From contig CALWAJ010000002.1 of NCBI GenBank assembly GCA_944373065.1, positions 1-46,567 of the forward strand: DNA of 46,567 nt. Reading direction: 5' to 3'. Positions 25,704 through 34,367 of this stretch are shown here, piece by piece. Source of the DNA: an uncultured Bacilli bacterium. GTDB lineage: Bacteria; Bacillota_I; Bacilli_A; RF39; UBA660. How positions within the stretch are numbered: position 1 is the first letter of the stretch; every line of letters begins with the position of its first letter. A model generated the notes under the pieces. That model did not search any database. It was not told the DNA's origin and saw nothing but the letters and a program-made list of their open reading frames with translations. Both the position numbers and the translations under genes were made by a program.

Positions 25704-26917
25704 GAATCCTTCTTTAATTTTTCTAAATATAAATATATCTCTTTTAATTTAGATTCATAACCTAAATTTTTAGGATGATAATATTTCTTATCTTTTAATT
25801 TATCAGGCAAATACTGTTGTCTAACAAAAGCATTTTTATAATCATGAGGATATTTATAAGTATTAGATGGATTCTTTAAGTGCTTTGGAATATCACCGAC
25901 ATTTCCTTTTTCTATATCACTTAAAGCTTCATCTAAAGCTATATGAGCAGTATTACTTTTAGGAGACAAAGCCATCTCTGTAACAATTGTTCCAAGAGGA
26001 ATTCTAGCTTCCGGTAATCCCACTAACTTAGCCGCTTCAATTGCAGACATTACTTTAGGACCAATAGAAGGATTAGCAAGACCTATATCTTCATAAGCAA
26101 TAACTGCCATTCGTCTAAAAACACTATCTAAATCACCAATCGTAATTAATCTTGCTAAATAATGTAAGCTTGCATCGACATCACTACCTCTAATAGACTT
26201 TTGAAAAGCTGATAACATATCATAATAAGCATCACCATTTTTATCTGCAAAGAAAACAGGCTTAGTATTTATCTTTTTTACAACTTCTAAATCTACTTTA
26301 AAATCGCTAGTAGAAAAGTAAGATATTTCTAAAAGATTATAAGCAAATCTTAAGTCATTTCCCGATATATTAGCAATATACTTAATAGTTTCCTCATCTA
26401 TTTTAATATTAGGTAAATAAGGACTTTTAATCGCTCTTTTTAAACCTTCAACGATATCTTCAGTTTCTAGCTCTTTAAGTTCAAATAATTGACATCTTGA
26501 TCTAATAGCAGGATTAATTGCATGATATGGATTACTAGTAGTCATCCCTATTAAAGTAATAAGGCCACTTTCTAACTGTGGTAATAAAATATCTTGTTTA
26601 TCTTTATTTAGTCTGTGTATTTCATCCATAACTAAAACTAAACCATCATACATTTTCGCCTCTTCAATAACAATATCTAAATCTTTTTTAGAATTAACTG
26701 TAGCATTTAAAAATCTATGTCTAATACCCAAATCATTAATCATAGCATTTGCAATAGAAGTTTTACCAATTCCGGGCTTACCATATAAAATCATCGAAAA
26801 CAACTTCTTATTCTTAACAAGATTGCTAAGAATCATATTATCTCCAATTAAATGTTTTTGTCCAAGAACTTCATTTAAATGCTTTGGAGCCATTTTTAAC
26901 GCTAAAGGCTTATCCAT
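25700..26917 (-). CDS. rarA: replication-associated recombination protein A (MgsA/RarA AAA+ ATPase)
   Basis: 405-aa AAA+ ATPase acting at stalled replication forks, in the clamp-loader-like WRNIP1/Mgs1 family. Walker A is GKPGIGKT (46-53), Walker B LVMDEIH (95-101), sensor 1 is GMTTSNP, and the conserved C-terminal block has ARLITIGDLDSVFRRM, AYEDIGLANP and the end YKNAFVRQQYLPD. A GAGGGAG site lies nine bases before the ATG at 26915-26917. It is the only minus-strand gene between 1 and 36.9 kb and converges on the kinase gene. A TGATAAAAT element (26942-26950) is a likely promoter. Confidence 0.94.
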   Translation of the reverse strand: MDKPLALKMAPKHLNEVLGQKHLIGDNMILSNLVKNKKLFSMILYGKPGIGKTSIANAMINDLGIRHRFLNATVNSKKDLDIVIEEAKMYDGLVLVMDEIHRLNKDKQDILLPQLESGLITLIGMTTSNPYHAINPAIRSRCQLFELKELETEDIVEGLKRAIKSPYLPNIKIDEETIKYIANISGNDLRFAYNLLEISYFSTSDFKVDLEVVKKINTKPVFFADKNGDAYYDMLSAFQKSIRGSDVDASLHYLARLITIGDLDSVFRRMAVIAYEDIGLANPSIGPKVMSAIEAAKLVGLPEARIPLGTIVTEMALSPKSNTAHIALDEALSDIEKGNVGDIPKHLKNPSNTYKYPHDYKNAFVRQQYLPDKLKDKKYYHPKNLGYESKLKEIYLYLEKLKKDS

Positions 26918-26941
26918 GTTACCATCTCCCTCGTATAAAGT

Positions 26942-26950
26942 ATTTTATCA
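26942..26950 (-). promoter_or_regulatory. extended -10 promoter of rarA
   Basis: On the minus strand TGATAAAAT, one mismatch from the extended -10 consensus, 25 bases before the rarA start. Confidence 0.45.
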
Positions 26951-26978
26951 AAAAAAGCTGTCTTTTTGAAGATAATAA

Positions 26979-26987
26979 TGTTATACT
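26979..26987 (+). promoter_or_regulatory. extended -10 promoter of the tandem pair
   Basis: TGTTATACT, one mismatch from consensus, followed by AAGGAGGG before ATG 27008. It is divergent from the rarA promoter. Confidence 0.5.
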
Positions 26988-27007
26988 TTACTTAAGGAGG
27001 GTTTTGT

Positions 27008-27973
27008 ATGGAATATAAAAACGAATTAGAAGGATATTGTAAAGAATATAAAAATTTAACAACTTTATTAAAAGTAGATGAAAATAGTTTAGAAGGAATT
27101 AAAGAAAACTTAAGAAAAACTAGAGCTGGGTCTTTCTTTTTAAGCTTAAATGAAAATCAAAGAGTTGAGTTTTCTACAATTTATAAAGATAGTAATATTG
27201 ATAACTATATCTTGAAAGAAGAAAGCATTAAAAAGGAAAAAGAGGAAAAAAGGCAATTAATACAAAAGATATTATCGTGCCAAGAATTTCCATTTTCTAA
27301 AGATGATGAACATATATTTATAAAAAGTGGCAACGAACTATATAATGCCGTAACCGCTGAAAGCACTGAGTCTATTAAAAATGACGATATAAAAAAAGTT
27401 ATTATTGATGTAGTTGGAGAAAGTTATAGTATAAGTAAATTTAACTATTTTGATATACCATTAATTAAAGTACTTTATGAAAGGTATAAAAGATATAATC
27501 AAACAGAAAACAGCAAAGAATTAGAGTTAATTATAATAGAAAAAGCTAGTCAAATTTTATATAATGAGAAAAAAGAGGAAAAAAGAACACCACTTATACC
27601 TGATGAAGAATATAATAAGTTAAAAGAAGAATTGTTTACTAAGATAACAGACTTAGAATATGGTAATATTACTTTTACTCCTGAAAATAAAAAGCTAGTT
27701 GAAGAAATGCTTTATACTGCCAAATTCGAAATTGAACTACTTCATGGAAAAAGTATTGAAGAGTTAATTGATTATACTAGAAGTTCTGTTACAAAAGATA
27801 ACTACGAACGAGAAATAACTTATTTAGCAAAAGCATGCTATAACTTAACTAATCAAAATTTTGTTTATGATTGTACATATCCTAATACTTTTGATTTATG
27901 GAATAAAACTGATATGTTCGAAACAAGTAATCGTGTAATTAATCAAAAAATACTTGAAATGAAGAAAAGATAG
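27008..27973 (+). CDS. hypothetical protein, tandem paralog A, 321 aa
   Basis: Strong site AAGGAGGG before ATG 27008. The first ~105 residues form a module shared with the next gene: LEGYCKEYKNL, RKTRAGSFFLSLNENQRVEF, IYKDSNIDNYIL, then EFPFSKDDE, against LREYYKEYLLI, KESKAGKLYLRLSEEEQQTF, IYTDATYQQYLF and VFPFKQNE in the neighbour. The remaining ~215 residues have no counterpart next door. It is predicted soluble and helical; no family recognised. Transcribed divergently from rarA. Function unknown; likely a lineage-specific family. Confidence 0.7.
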   Translation: MEYKNELEGYCKEYKNLTTLLKVDENSLEGIKENLRKTRAGSFFLSLNENQRVEFSTIYKDSNIDNYILKEESIKKEKEEKRQLIQKILSCQEFPFSKDDEHIFIKSGNELYNAVTAESTESIKNDDIKKVIIDVVGESYSISKFNYFDIPLIKVLYERYKRYNQTENSKELELIIIEKASQILYNEKKEEKRTPLIPDEEYNKLKEELFTKITDLEYGNITFTPENKKLVEEMLYTAKFEIELLHGKSIEELIDYTRSSVTKDNYEREITYLAKACYNLTNQNFVYDCTYPNTFDLWNKTDMFETSNRVINQKILEMKKR

Positions 27974-27979
27974 AGTTTT

Positions 27980-28393
27980 ATGATAAACGAAACAAAATTA
28001 AGAGAATATTATAAAGAGTATCTTTTAATAGAAAAAATTATAGCAGAAAGAGAAACAAAAAGAGATAAATTATATAATATTTTTAAAGAAAGTAAAGCCG
28101 GGAAACTTTACTTAAGATTAAGTGAAGAAGAACAACAAACTTTTGAATATATTTATACCGATGCAACATATCAACAATATTTATTTTATGAAAAGCAAGT
28201 AACTGAATTCAAAGAGGCAAGGAATAAATTATTATTAAATATTTCTCAAGATAGGGAAGTTTTTCCGTTTAAACAAAATGAGATACTTGAATCATTAAAT
28301 ATTTCTGATGATTTAAAAGAATTTATGCAAATGATAACTTTGAAAATCAACAATACAAATAATAATTATAAATTTAATAAAAATAAATTATGA
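27980..28393 (+). CDS. hypothetical protein, tandem paralog B, 137 aa (short form)
   Basis: A short paralog of the preceding gene that keeps only the N-terminal module (AGKLYLRLSEEEQQTFEYIYTDATYQQYLF) plus about 35 residues ending in an Asn/Lys-rich tail (NNTNNNYKFNKNKL). It may be a truncated duplicate or a genuine single-module protein. The gap to the previous stop is six bases and the ribosome binding site is weak, so it is probably coupled. Function unknown. Confidence 0.65.
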   Translation: MINETKLREYYKEYLLIEKIIAERETKRDKLYNIFKESKAGKLYLRLSEEEQQTFEYIYTDATYQQYLFYEKQVTEFKEARNKLLLNISQDREVFPFKQNEILESLNISDDLKEFMQMITLKINNTNNNYKFNKNKL

Positions 28394-28408
28394 AAGAGAG
28401 TGATAATT

Positions 28409-28579
28409 ATGCAAACTAACAATTTAAAAATATATCCTATGAGTTATAGATACACTATGAATGGTTTTAACTTAGCAGTAGATAATAAAGTTCTTCCTTT
28501 AACTTATAGATATAAGCAAAGAGGATTTAATCATGTAAATATTGTAAACGATACTGAAATAAAAAATAGAAAGAAGTAG
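28409..28579 (+). CDS. small protein, 56 aa
   Basis: ATG 28409 lies seven bases after GAGAGTGA and the frame ends three bases before mutS. The sequence carries two similar units, YPMSYRYTMNGFNLAV and LPLTYRYKQRGFNHVN, so it looks like an internal repeat of about 22 residues with consensus LPxxYRYxxxGFN. It ends basic (IKNRKK). It has good codon use and a site, and fills the space between paralog B and mutS. No family recognised. Confidence 0.65.
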   Translation: MQTNNLKIYPMSYRYTMNGFNLAVDNKVLPLTYRYKQRGFNHVNIVNDTEIKNRKK

Positions 28580-28582
28580 TAT

Positions 28583-31153
28583 ATGAAGAGAAGTGAAGTA
28601 GATAGAGATAAAATAAGCCCAATGATGAGGCAATATTTAGACATAAAAGATAAGTATGAAGATACTATTATCTTTTTTAGACTTGGGGATTTTTATGAGA
28701 TGTTCTTTGAGGATGCTATAACCGCTTCTCATGAATTAGAATTAACTTTAACAGGAAGAAATGCTGGACTTGAAGAGCGAGTTCCTATGTGTGGCATTCC
28801 TTTTAAAGCATATGAAGGATATCTAGATAAACTAATAGATAAAGGTTATAAAGTAGCAATAGTAGAGCAATTAGAAGATCCTAAGACTACTAAAGATATG
28901 GTAAAAAGGGATGTTATTCAAGTTGTTACTAAAGGGACGAGATTAGATACCTCTATTAATGCTAAAGACAATAATTTTATCGCTTCCATCTATGATTTAG
29001 GATATTGTTATGTCATATCATATTCTGATATATCAACAGGAGAAATATATGTATCATTAGAAGAAGGAGACAAGGACACTTTACTAAGAGATATTTTAAG
29101 ACATAACTTTAGTGAAATAATTGTTAATGATAAGATAGATAGAGAACTTGTTAATACTCTTAGAACAACATATCATTTAAATGTTACAATTTATGATGAA
29201 CTATATGAAGGTAGTGCCTACAATTATGTTTATAAAAATTTAAAAGATATAAGAGAAGAAACAGGTATTAAACATTTACTTGCCTATTTAACAAATACCA
29301 AAAAAGGAGATTTATCTCATCTAGGAGAAGCGAAAAAAGAAAACACCAAAGACCATCTTTTAATAGATAATAATACTAAAAGAAACTTAGAACTTACTGA
29401 GACAGTAAGATTAAGAGAAAGGACTTATAGTCTATTATGGCTTTTAGATAAAAATAAAACTGCAATGGGTAGTAGATTACTAAAACAAAACATAGAAAGC
29501 CCTTTAACTAATAAAAAAGAAATAGAAAAGCGTTATGATTTTGTAGATAAATTAAGAGTTGAATTTATATTAAGAGATGATTTAAAAAATAACTTAAACG
29601 AGGTCTATGATTTAGAAAGACTCGCATCAAGAATTACTTATGGTAATTTAAATGCCAGAGATTTATTACAACTTAAAAGCAGTTTAAAAGTATTGCCTGA
29701 AATTAAAAAAATATTAAAAGAACTTAACTATTATAAAGAAATAGAAGACTTTCCTGAAGTTTATAGTTTACTTGATAAAAGTATTATTGAAGATCCGCCT
29801 ATAACTTTAAAAGAAGGCCATTTAATAAAAGATGGCTATAACGAAGAATTAGATGAATTAAGAAAAATATCCAGTGGTTCAAAAGATTTTATCTTAGAAC
29901 TTGAACAAAAAGAGAAAGATAGAACTGGTATTAAAAATCTAAAAGTAGGATTTAATAAAGTCTTTGGTTATTATATTGAAATTAGTAAAGGACAGGTTAA
30001 AGAATTAAAAGAAGAATATGGCTATGAAAGAAAACAGACATTATCTAACTGTGAAAGATTTATTACACCTTTACTAAAAGAAAAAGAAAATATTATCTTA
30101 GGTGCAGAAGAGAAGATTATCAACTTAGAATATGATTTATTCATGAAAATAAGAGAAACTATCAAACGTTACATTCACCCCTTACAAAAGACTGCAAATG
30201 TTATTGCCGAAGTTGATATGCTACAAGCATTTTCTACAGTTTCTGATATGTATAATTTTGTTAGACCAACGATAACTGATAATCACTCTGTTAAAATAAT
30301 TGCTTCACGCCATCCTGTTATAGAAGAAGTAATGGCTCACGAAGATAAAAAATATGTCTCCAACGATATAATTATGGATGAAGACACTAGTATTCTCTTA
30401 ATAACAGGGCCAAATATGGCTGGTAAATCAACATATATGCGACAATTTGCTATTACAGTTATTATGGCTCAAATAGGTTGTTTTGTGCCTGCTAAAAGCT
30501 GTTCTATGCCAATATTTGATAAAATATTTACAAGAATAGGAGCGAGTGATGACCTTGTTAGTGGAGAATCAACTTTTATGGTAGAAATGAAAGAAGCTAA
30601 TCTTGCCTTAGAAAATGCTACTAAAAACAGTTTAATTCTTTTTGATGAATTAGGTAGAGGAACTGCTACTTATGATGGAATGAGTTTAGCACAAGCAATA
30701 CTAGAATATATTCATGATAAAATAGGGGCAAAAACAATGTTTTCTACCCATTATCATGAATTAACCGATTTATCCAATAGTCTAAAACATTTACAAAATG
30801 TCCACGTTTCAGCTGTTGAGGAAGATGGCAAGCTAACATTTTTACACAAAATAAAATTAGGCGCCGTTGATAAAAGTTATGGTCTTAATGTTGCAAGTCT
30901 TGCCCATTTACCAGAATCATTAATCAAACGAGCTGAAGAGATACTTAATATCTATGAAAGTGAAGGTACCAAAGAAAAACAATTTACTCAAACTAGTCTG
31001 TTTAGTTTAGATGAGCCAGAAATAAAAGAAGAAGAAAAGAAAAATGAAATAGAAGAAACGATTAAAGAAGTAGATCCATTAAATATGACACCGATTAATG
31101 CCTTAAACTTCTTATATGAATTAAAAGAAAAAATCAGAAATGAGGAAAAATAG
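28583..31153 (+). CDS. mutS: DNA mismatch repair protein MutS
   Basis: 856-aa mismatch sensor. The mismatch-binding GDFYEMF motif is at about residue 36, Walker A GPNMAGKST at about 608, Walker B LFDELGRGT at about 686, and STHYHELT closes the ATPase active site. The C-terminal end carries the usual Glu/Lys linker and a final helical segment (DPLNMTPINALNFLYELK) typical of MutS1. The ribosome binding site is poor and the gene begins three bases after the 56-aa frame, so translation may depend on it. MutL, commonly next to mutS, does not follow here. Confidence 0.96.
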   Translation: MKRSEVDRDKISPMMRQYLDIKDKYEDTIIFFRLGDFYEMFFEDAITASHELELTLTGRNAGLEERVPMCGIPFKAYEGYLDKLIDKGYKVAIVEQLEDPKTTKDMVKRDVIQVVTKGTRLDTSINAKDNNFIASIYDLGYCYVISYSDISTGEIYVSLEEGDKDTLLRDILRHNFSEIIVNDKIDRELVNTLRTTYHLNVTIYDELYEGSAYNYVYKNLKDIREETGIKHLLAYLTNTKKGDLSHLGEAKKENTKDHLLIDNNTKRNLELTETVRLRERTYSLLWLLDKNKTAMGSRLLKQNIESPLTNKKEIEKRYDFVDKLRVEFILRDDLKNNLNEVYDLERLASRITYGNLNARDLLQLKSSLKVLPEIKKILKELNYYKEIEDFPEVYSLLDKSIIEDPPITLKEGHLIKDGYNEELDELRKISSGSKDFILELEQKEKDRTGIKNLKVGFNKVFGYYIEISKGQVKELKEEYGYERKQTLSNCERFITPLLKEKENIILGAEEKIINLEYDLFMKIRETIKRYIHPLQKTANVIAEVDMLQAFSTVSDMYNFVRPTITDNHSVKIIASRHPVIEEVMAHEDKKYVSNDIIMDEDTSILLITGPNMAGKSTYMRQFAITVIMAQIGCFVPAKSCSMPIFDKIFTRIGASDDLVSGESTFMVEMKEANLALENATKNSLILFDELGRGTATYDGMSLAQAILEYIHDKIGAKTMFSTHYHELTDLSNSLKHLQNVHVSAVEEDGKLTFLHKIKLGAVDKSYGLNVASLAHLPESLIKRAEEILNIYESEGTKEKQFTQTSLFSLDEPEIKEEEKKNEIEETIKEVDPLNMTPINALNFLYELKEKIRNEEK

Positions 31154-31155
31154 TT

Positions 31156-32007
31156 ATGAGATATGATGATTTAATGATTTTAGAAGGAATGTTTATTGAT
31201 GTTACAAGAGAAGATGTTAAAGATGTAATAAGAACAGAATTAGGAGAAAATATAAGTTATTGCATAGAAACATTTGATTTTGAAAATAAAAAAATAAAAT
31301 TAAAAAAAGATGAAACAGATGAAAGTTATGAGATAGTACCTATAAAAAGAGATGATGCAACTTTAGGAATAAATATTAAAAGGGTAAAGAAAGAAGAAAA
31401 TGGTGAGAAATTTAGTTTATCTAAAAATATTGTCTATACAGGTAAAGAAAAGAAAGGTGTTGTTGTTTCAACTTTAGAAACAGTAGAAACTAAAGATTAT
31501 ACTATATTTTTTGAAAATACTAAAAATATAATAAAAAATGAACATGGTACTTATATAAAAGATCAAGAGAGTCTTGGATTATGGGTTTATGACAATAAAA
31601 TTTTACAAAATGAGAATAATAAATATTTTGGTATTTTTGAAGATACAACTTGTTATGGCCAATTTAATTATCATGAAAGATTATCCCAAATAGAAAAAAC
31701 TATAAATAAAAATTATTTATTACCAGATTATATTACTAAAATAGAAACAGAACTTAATGAACATGAAAAAATGGTTGGGACTATTTATATTAATTATTTA
31801 ATTAATTATTTAGAAGCTATTGAATATGAAAATGATGATATGTTCTATTTTGACCATTCGAGATGGAAACGTGATATTTATAGTGATATAGAAAATTATG
31901 TTGAAGAAATGAAAAAACTTCTATCACTAGAGACAAGTTTTGATGGTACAGAAAAAAGAATATATGATTACAGAGTAAGCGGACAACAAAAAACAAAACA
32001 AATATAG
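31156..32007 (+). CDS. hypothetical protein, 283 aa, downstream of mutS
   Basis: Begins two bases after mutS, with GAGGAAA (31142-31148) overlapping the mutS end, so it is almost certainly co-transcribed. The protein starts MRYDDLMILEG, has a beta-rich middle (residues 40-150, KDYTIFFENTKNIIKNEHGTYIKDQ cut short) and a helical C-terminal part ending in a basic tail. No membrane span or signal. The 255-aa gene after it starts MRYDLLQLIK, so the two may be distant paralogs. Function unknown; occupying the position of mutL does not make it a repair gene. Confidence 0.65.
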   Translation: MRYDDLMILEGMFIDVTREDVKDVIRTELGENISYCIETFDFENKKIKLKKDETDESYEIVPIKRDDATLGINIKRVKKEENGEKFSLSKNIVYTGKEKKGVVVSTLETVETKDYTIFFENTKNIIKNEHGTYIKDQESLGLWVYDNKILQNENNKYFGIFEDTTCYGQFNYHERLSQIEKTINKNYLLPDYITKIETELNEHEKMVGTIYINYLINYLEAIEYENDDMFYFDHSRWKRDIYSDIENYVEEMKKLLSLETSFDGTEKRIYDYRVSGQQKTKQI

Positions 32008-32104
32008 ATATAAACAAATTATAGATAAATTATTTATTAGCTTTAAGAAAATTTATTCCAATAATTTTAAAATTAAATAAAGATTAAAAAAATAGGTGAT
32101 TATA

Positions 32105-32872
32105 ATGAGATATGATTTATTACAATTAATAAAAGATAGAGTACCTTTATTAGATAAAAATTTTTTAGCAAGTAATTTAATAGAATCTTTTCTAAAAGAA
32201 AGCTGCAATTCTAAAATTAAAAACAATATAAAAGAGAAACGAATAGATTTAGACGATAATGTTACTATAATTACTGATGGCAATAATATTATAATTGATA
32301 AATCAAATGAAGATGCTTTTGAAGGAGAAAAGATAAAAGTTACACTTTTAGATAATAATGATGAATTTATCTTTTCATACTATAACTATGCCAAAAAAGA
32401 ACATATTAACATGTTACAAAGTTATAGATTGTCATTTACAAAATATGATATAGAAGTAGCAGATATTAGTGAATGGATTTATAGAAATGATGTACCTAAA
32501 ATAGAAGAGTATATTGATACTGTCATTATAAATTCAAACAATATTAGTACTGGAGATTATTATAATTATCTAAAGCTATATATAGTAGATGAATATTATG
32601 AGGAAGAAAGAATTTTACCAGATTATTATAGAACAATGCGTATAAATAAAAAATTAAATGAATTTTCTTTAAATATTAACGGAAAACTTACCAAATATAA
32701 TTATGATAATGATATTTTAGGATCACTTATATTCTTTAACGATTTAGAAAAAGATTGCCTTGATACAAAAACTAAAAAAAATTTATTAAAGATAAAAAAT
32801 GTCCTAGAAAAAAGCTCTTTTAAGGGAAGACAATATATAAAATTATTTGAAATAAAAAGGGATGAAAACTAA
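32105..32872 (+). CDS. hypothetical protein, 255 aa
   Basis: Start at ATG 32105 after AGGTGAT (32094-32100); a GTG at 32096 falls inside that site. The protein is acidic and soluble, with a helical start (MRYDLLQLIKDRVPLLD), a beta-rich middle (VTIITDGNNIIIDK) and the tract ILPDYYRTMRINKKL also echoed by LLPDYITKIETELNE in the preceding gene. The shared MRYD start and LPDY tract suggest distant paralogy. It overlaps the following membrane-protein gene by one base (TAATG). Function unknown. Confidence 0.65.
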   Translation: MRYDLLQLIKDRVPLLDKNFLASNLIESFLKESCNSKIKNNIKEKRIDLDDNVTIITDGNNIIIDKSNEDAFEGEKIKVTLLDNNDEFIFSYYNYAKKEHINMLQSYRLSFTKYDIEVADISEWIYRNDVPKIEEYIDTVIINSNNISTGDYYNYLKLYIVDEYYEEERILPDYYRTMRINKKLNEFSLNINGKLTKYNYDNDILGSLIFFNDLEKDCLDTKTKKNLLKIKNVLEKSSFKGRQYIKLFEIKRDEN

Positions 32873-33387
32873 TGAATTATGTTCTTATATACAAAGATAA
32901 TAAAAACTATATAAATTATTATTACAATTTTACTGATAATTTAGTTTATACAAGTAATGCCAAAAACAATAACTGTAATCTTTTAGGAATGATAGGAATA
33001 ATCATTGGCTTTATTTTCTATCTTCTTATCGCTACTATTAGTTACTATATACCATATTCTTATCTATTTATAATTATAATTGGTATTATCTTTGGCCTTA
33101 CTATAACTTTTATCGCTAATAGAACTATAACTGATATCTTTAAAAGTAAAGGTAAAAATATCTCAAAAAAAGACTTAAAAGATATGTATATGAAAAACAA
33201 ATCATTTAGAATAAAATATTTTATTTTAACATTATCTTTCTTTATTCTTTCGATATTATCTCTAATCTTATACAAAAATACACTTGCAATTAATTTTATA
33301 ACATTTACAAGTATCATTATGACAACATTTTTATTGTTTCTGTATAGGCCTATAAACAATTATAAATTTTTAAAACTTATAAAATAG
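32872..33387 (+). CDS. small four-span membrane protein, 171 aa
   Basis: Start ATG 32872 overlaps the previous stop by one base, with AAGGGATG upstream. After about 40 soluble residues there are two hydrophobic spans (about 43-64 and 64-83), a Lys-rich cytoplasmic loop (DIFKSKGKNISKKDLKDMYMKNKS cut short), and two more spans (about 112-131 and 138-158). It ends cytoplasmic. No family recognised. Coupling with the preceding gene suggests a membrane partner for that protein. Confidence 0.68.
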   Translation: MNYVLIYKDNKNYINYYYNFTDNLVYTSNAKNNNCNLLGMIGIIIGFIFYLLIATISYYIPYSYLFIIIIGIIFGLTITFIANRTITDIFKSKGKNISKKDLKDMYMKNKSFRIKYFILTLSFFILSILSLILYKNTLAINFITFTSIIMTTFLLFLYRPINNYKFLKLIK

Positions 33388-33393
33388 AATAAT

Positions 33394-33422
33394 TTGACAA
33401 AATACCAAATTAGGTATATAAT
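33394..33422 (+). promoter_or_regulatory. full-consensus sigma-A promoter
   Basis: TTGACA (33394-33399), 17-base spacer, TATAAT (33417-33422): both hexamers match consensus exactly. It drives the lipoprotein-like gene at 33448. Confidence 0.85.
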
Positions 33423-33447
33423 TTAATACACAAAAGGGGGAATATGT

Positions 33448-34224
33448 GTGAAAAATAAAGATATTGAAAAATTAAAAAAATTAAAAATTAAACTATTAAC
33501 CTATGCGACTATAGTAGGTTTAACATCATCTATGGGTGGATGCAATAAAATAAAAAACGAAGATAGTAATTCTGAAGTTGGTTATTTAATCGAATCTAAT
33601 GAAAACTTTTATGAAAGTGATAAAGCAGGCTTATATTCTTATTTAATCAATACTAATGGCTTTGAAAGTTCAAATCATGATTTTTCTAACACTAAGACTA
33701 AATTAAGATATGCTCAAGTAGCTGCCGAAGAAACATACAATAATAGTTCTAGTAATTTTGATTCTGATTATATTAAAGATAATTTTAAATTAATTTGGCC
33801 ATCTTCTTATGCAAATTATGATGAGGATGAATTTAATCTTACAAATACAGACTTTTCTCTTGAAATAGAGCAGTTAAAAGATTTAAGTGGAACAAGTTAT
33901 AAAGTTATATATTCATCTCTTGAAATAACAAAAGACTTAATACCAAGTAATCAATTAAATAATACTGCTAAAACTTTGTTAGAAGGAGATAATTTCTCAA
34001 GTACCGCTATATATTATAACGATGATTTAATCGCTTATAAACAAACTGGTAGTGGTAGTAATGATGAAAATGTAGTAAATGCTACAAAAGGAGATGTAGA
34101 TACAGCTATTTCTACTTTAAAAGAATTAGATATGTTAGAAGAAACAACAAAAGTAACATATCAAGAATTAGAAACACAAGAAAAAATTATCAATGAAGAA
34201 AAGAATCTTGTAAAAAGAAAATAA
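33448..34224 (+). CDS. probable surface lipoprotein, 258 aa
   Basis: GTG 33448 follows AAAGGGGGA by about six bases; the ATG at 33444 is out of frame. The N-terminus is Lys-rich (MKNKDIEKLKKLKIKL), followed by a short hydrophobic stretch and SSMGGC (C32), a relaxed lipobox, then an Asn/Ser/Asp/Glu-rich acidic body typical of exported lipoproteins. The C-terminal end becomes helical and basic (KEKNLVKRK-like). No domain recognised. It has a perfect consensus promoter and a strong terminator, so it is a single, likely well-expressed gene. Lipidation is an inference. Confidence 0.7.
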   Translation: MKNKDIEKLKKLKIKLLTYATIVGLTSSMGGCNKIKNEDSNSEVGYLIESNENFYESDKAGLYSYLINTNGFESSNHDFSNTKTKLRYAQVAAEETYNNSSSNFDSDYIKDNFKLIWPSSYANYDEDEFNLTNTDFSLEIEQLKDLSGTSYKVIYSSLEITKDLIPSNQLNNTAKTLLEGDNFSSTAIYYNDDLIAYKQTGSGSNDENVVNATKGDVDTAISTLKELDMLEETTKVTYQELETQEKIINEEKNLVKRK

Positions 34225-34237
34225 ACATTTGTAACTA

Positions 34238-34277
34238 TAAAAGACTATTGATAACTATATTTGTCAATAGTCTTTTA
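34238..34277 (+). terminator. intrinsic terminator after the lipoprotein gene
   Basis: 14-bp stem TAAAAGACTATTGA paired with TCAATAGTCTTTTA (34264-34277), 12-base loop. The symmetrical A/T ends could serve both strands. Confidence 0.8.
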
Positions 34278-34325
34278 ATATTGTAATGAAAGCCTAAAGT
34301 TACACTATTAAAATTAATTAATGTT

Positions 34326-34334
34326 TGATATAAT
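34326..34334 (+). promoter_or_regulatory. extended -10 promoter of nusB-xseA-xseB
   Basis: TGATATAAT, perfect extended -10, 33 bases before the nusB ATG. No good -35. Confidence 0.6.
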
Positions 34335-34367
34335 AGAACTAGACAAAAAGAGAGGTAGTGATAACTT

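Noticed and set aside
27008..28393. The two tandem paralogs as a single gene broken by a frameshift
   Set aside because: The second copy repeats the first module from its own start rather than continuing the first protein, so it is a duplicate and not the lost remainder.
32053..32283. Minus-strand frame between the two genes after mutS
   Set aside because: No ribosome binding site; hydrophobic antisense composition; overlaps the supported gene at 32105.
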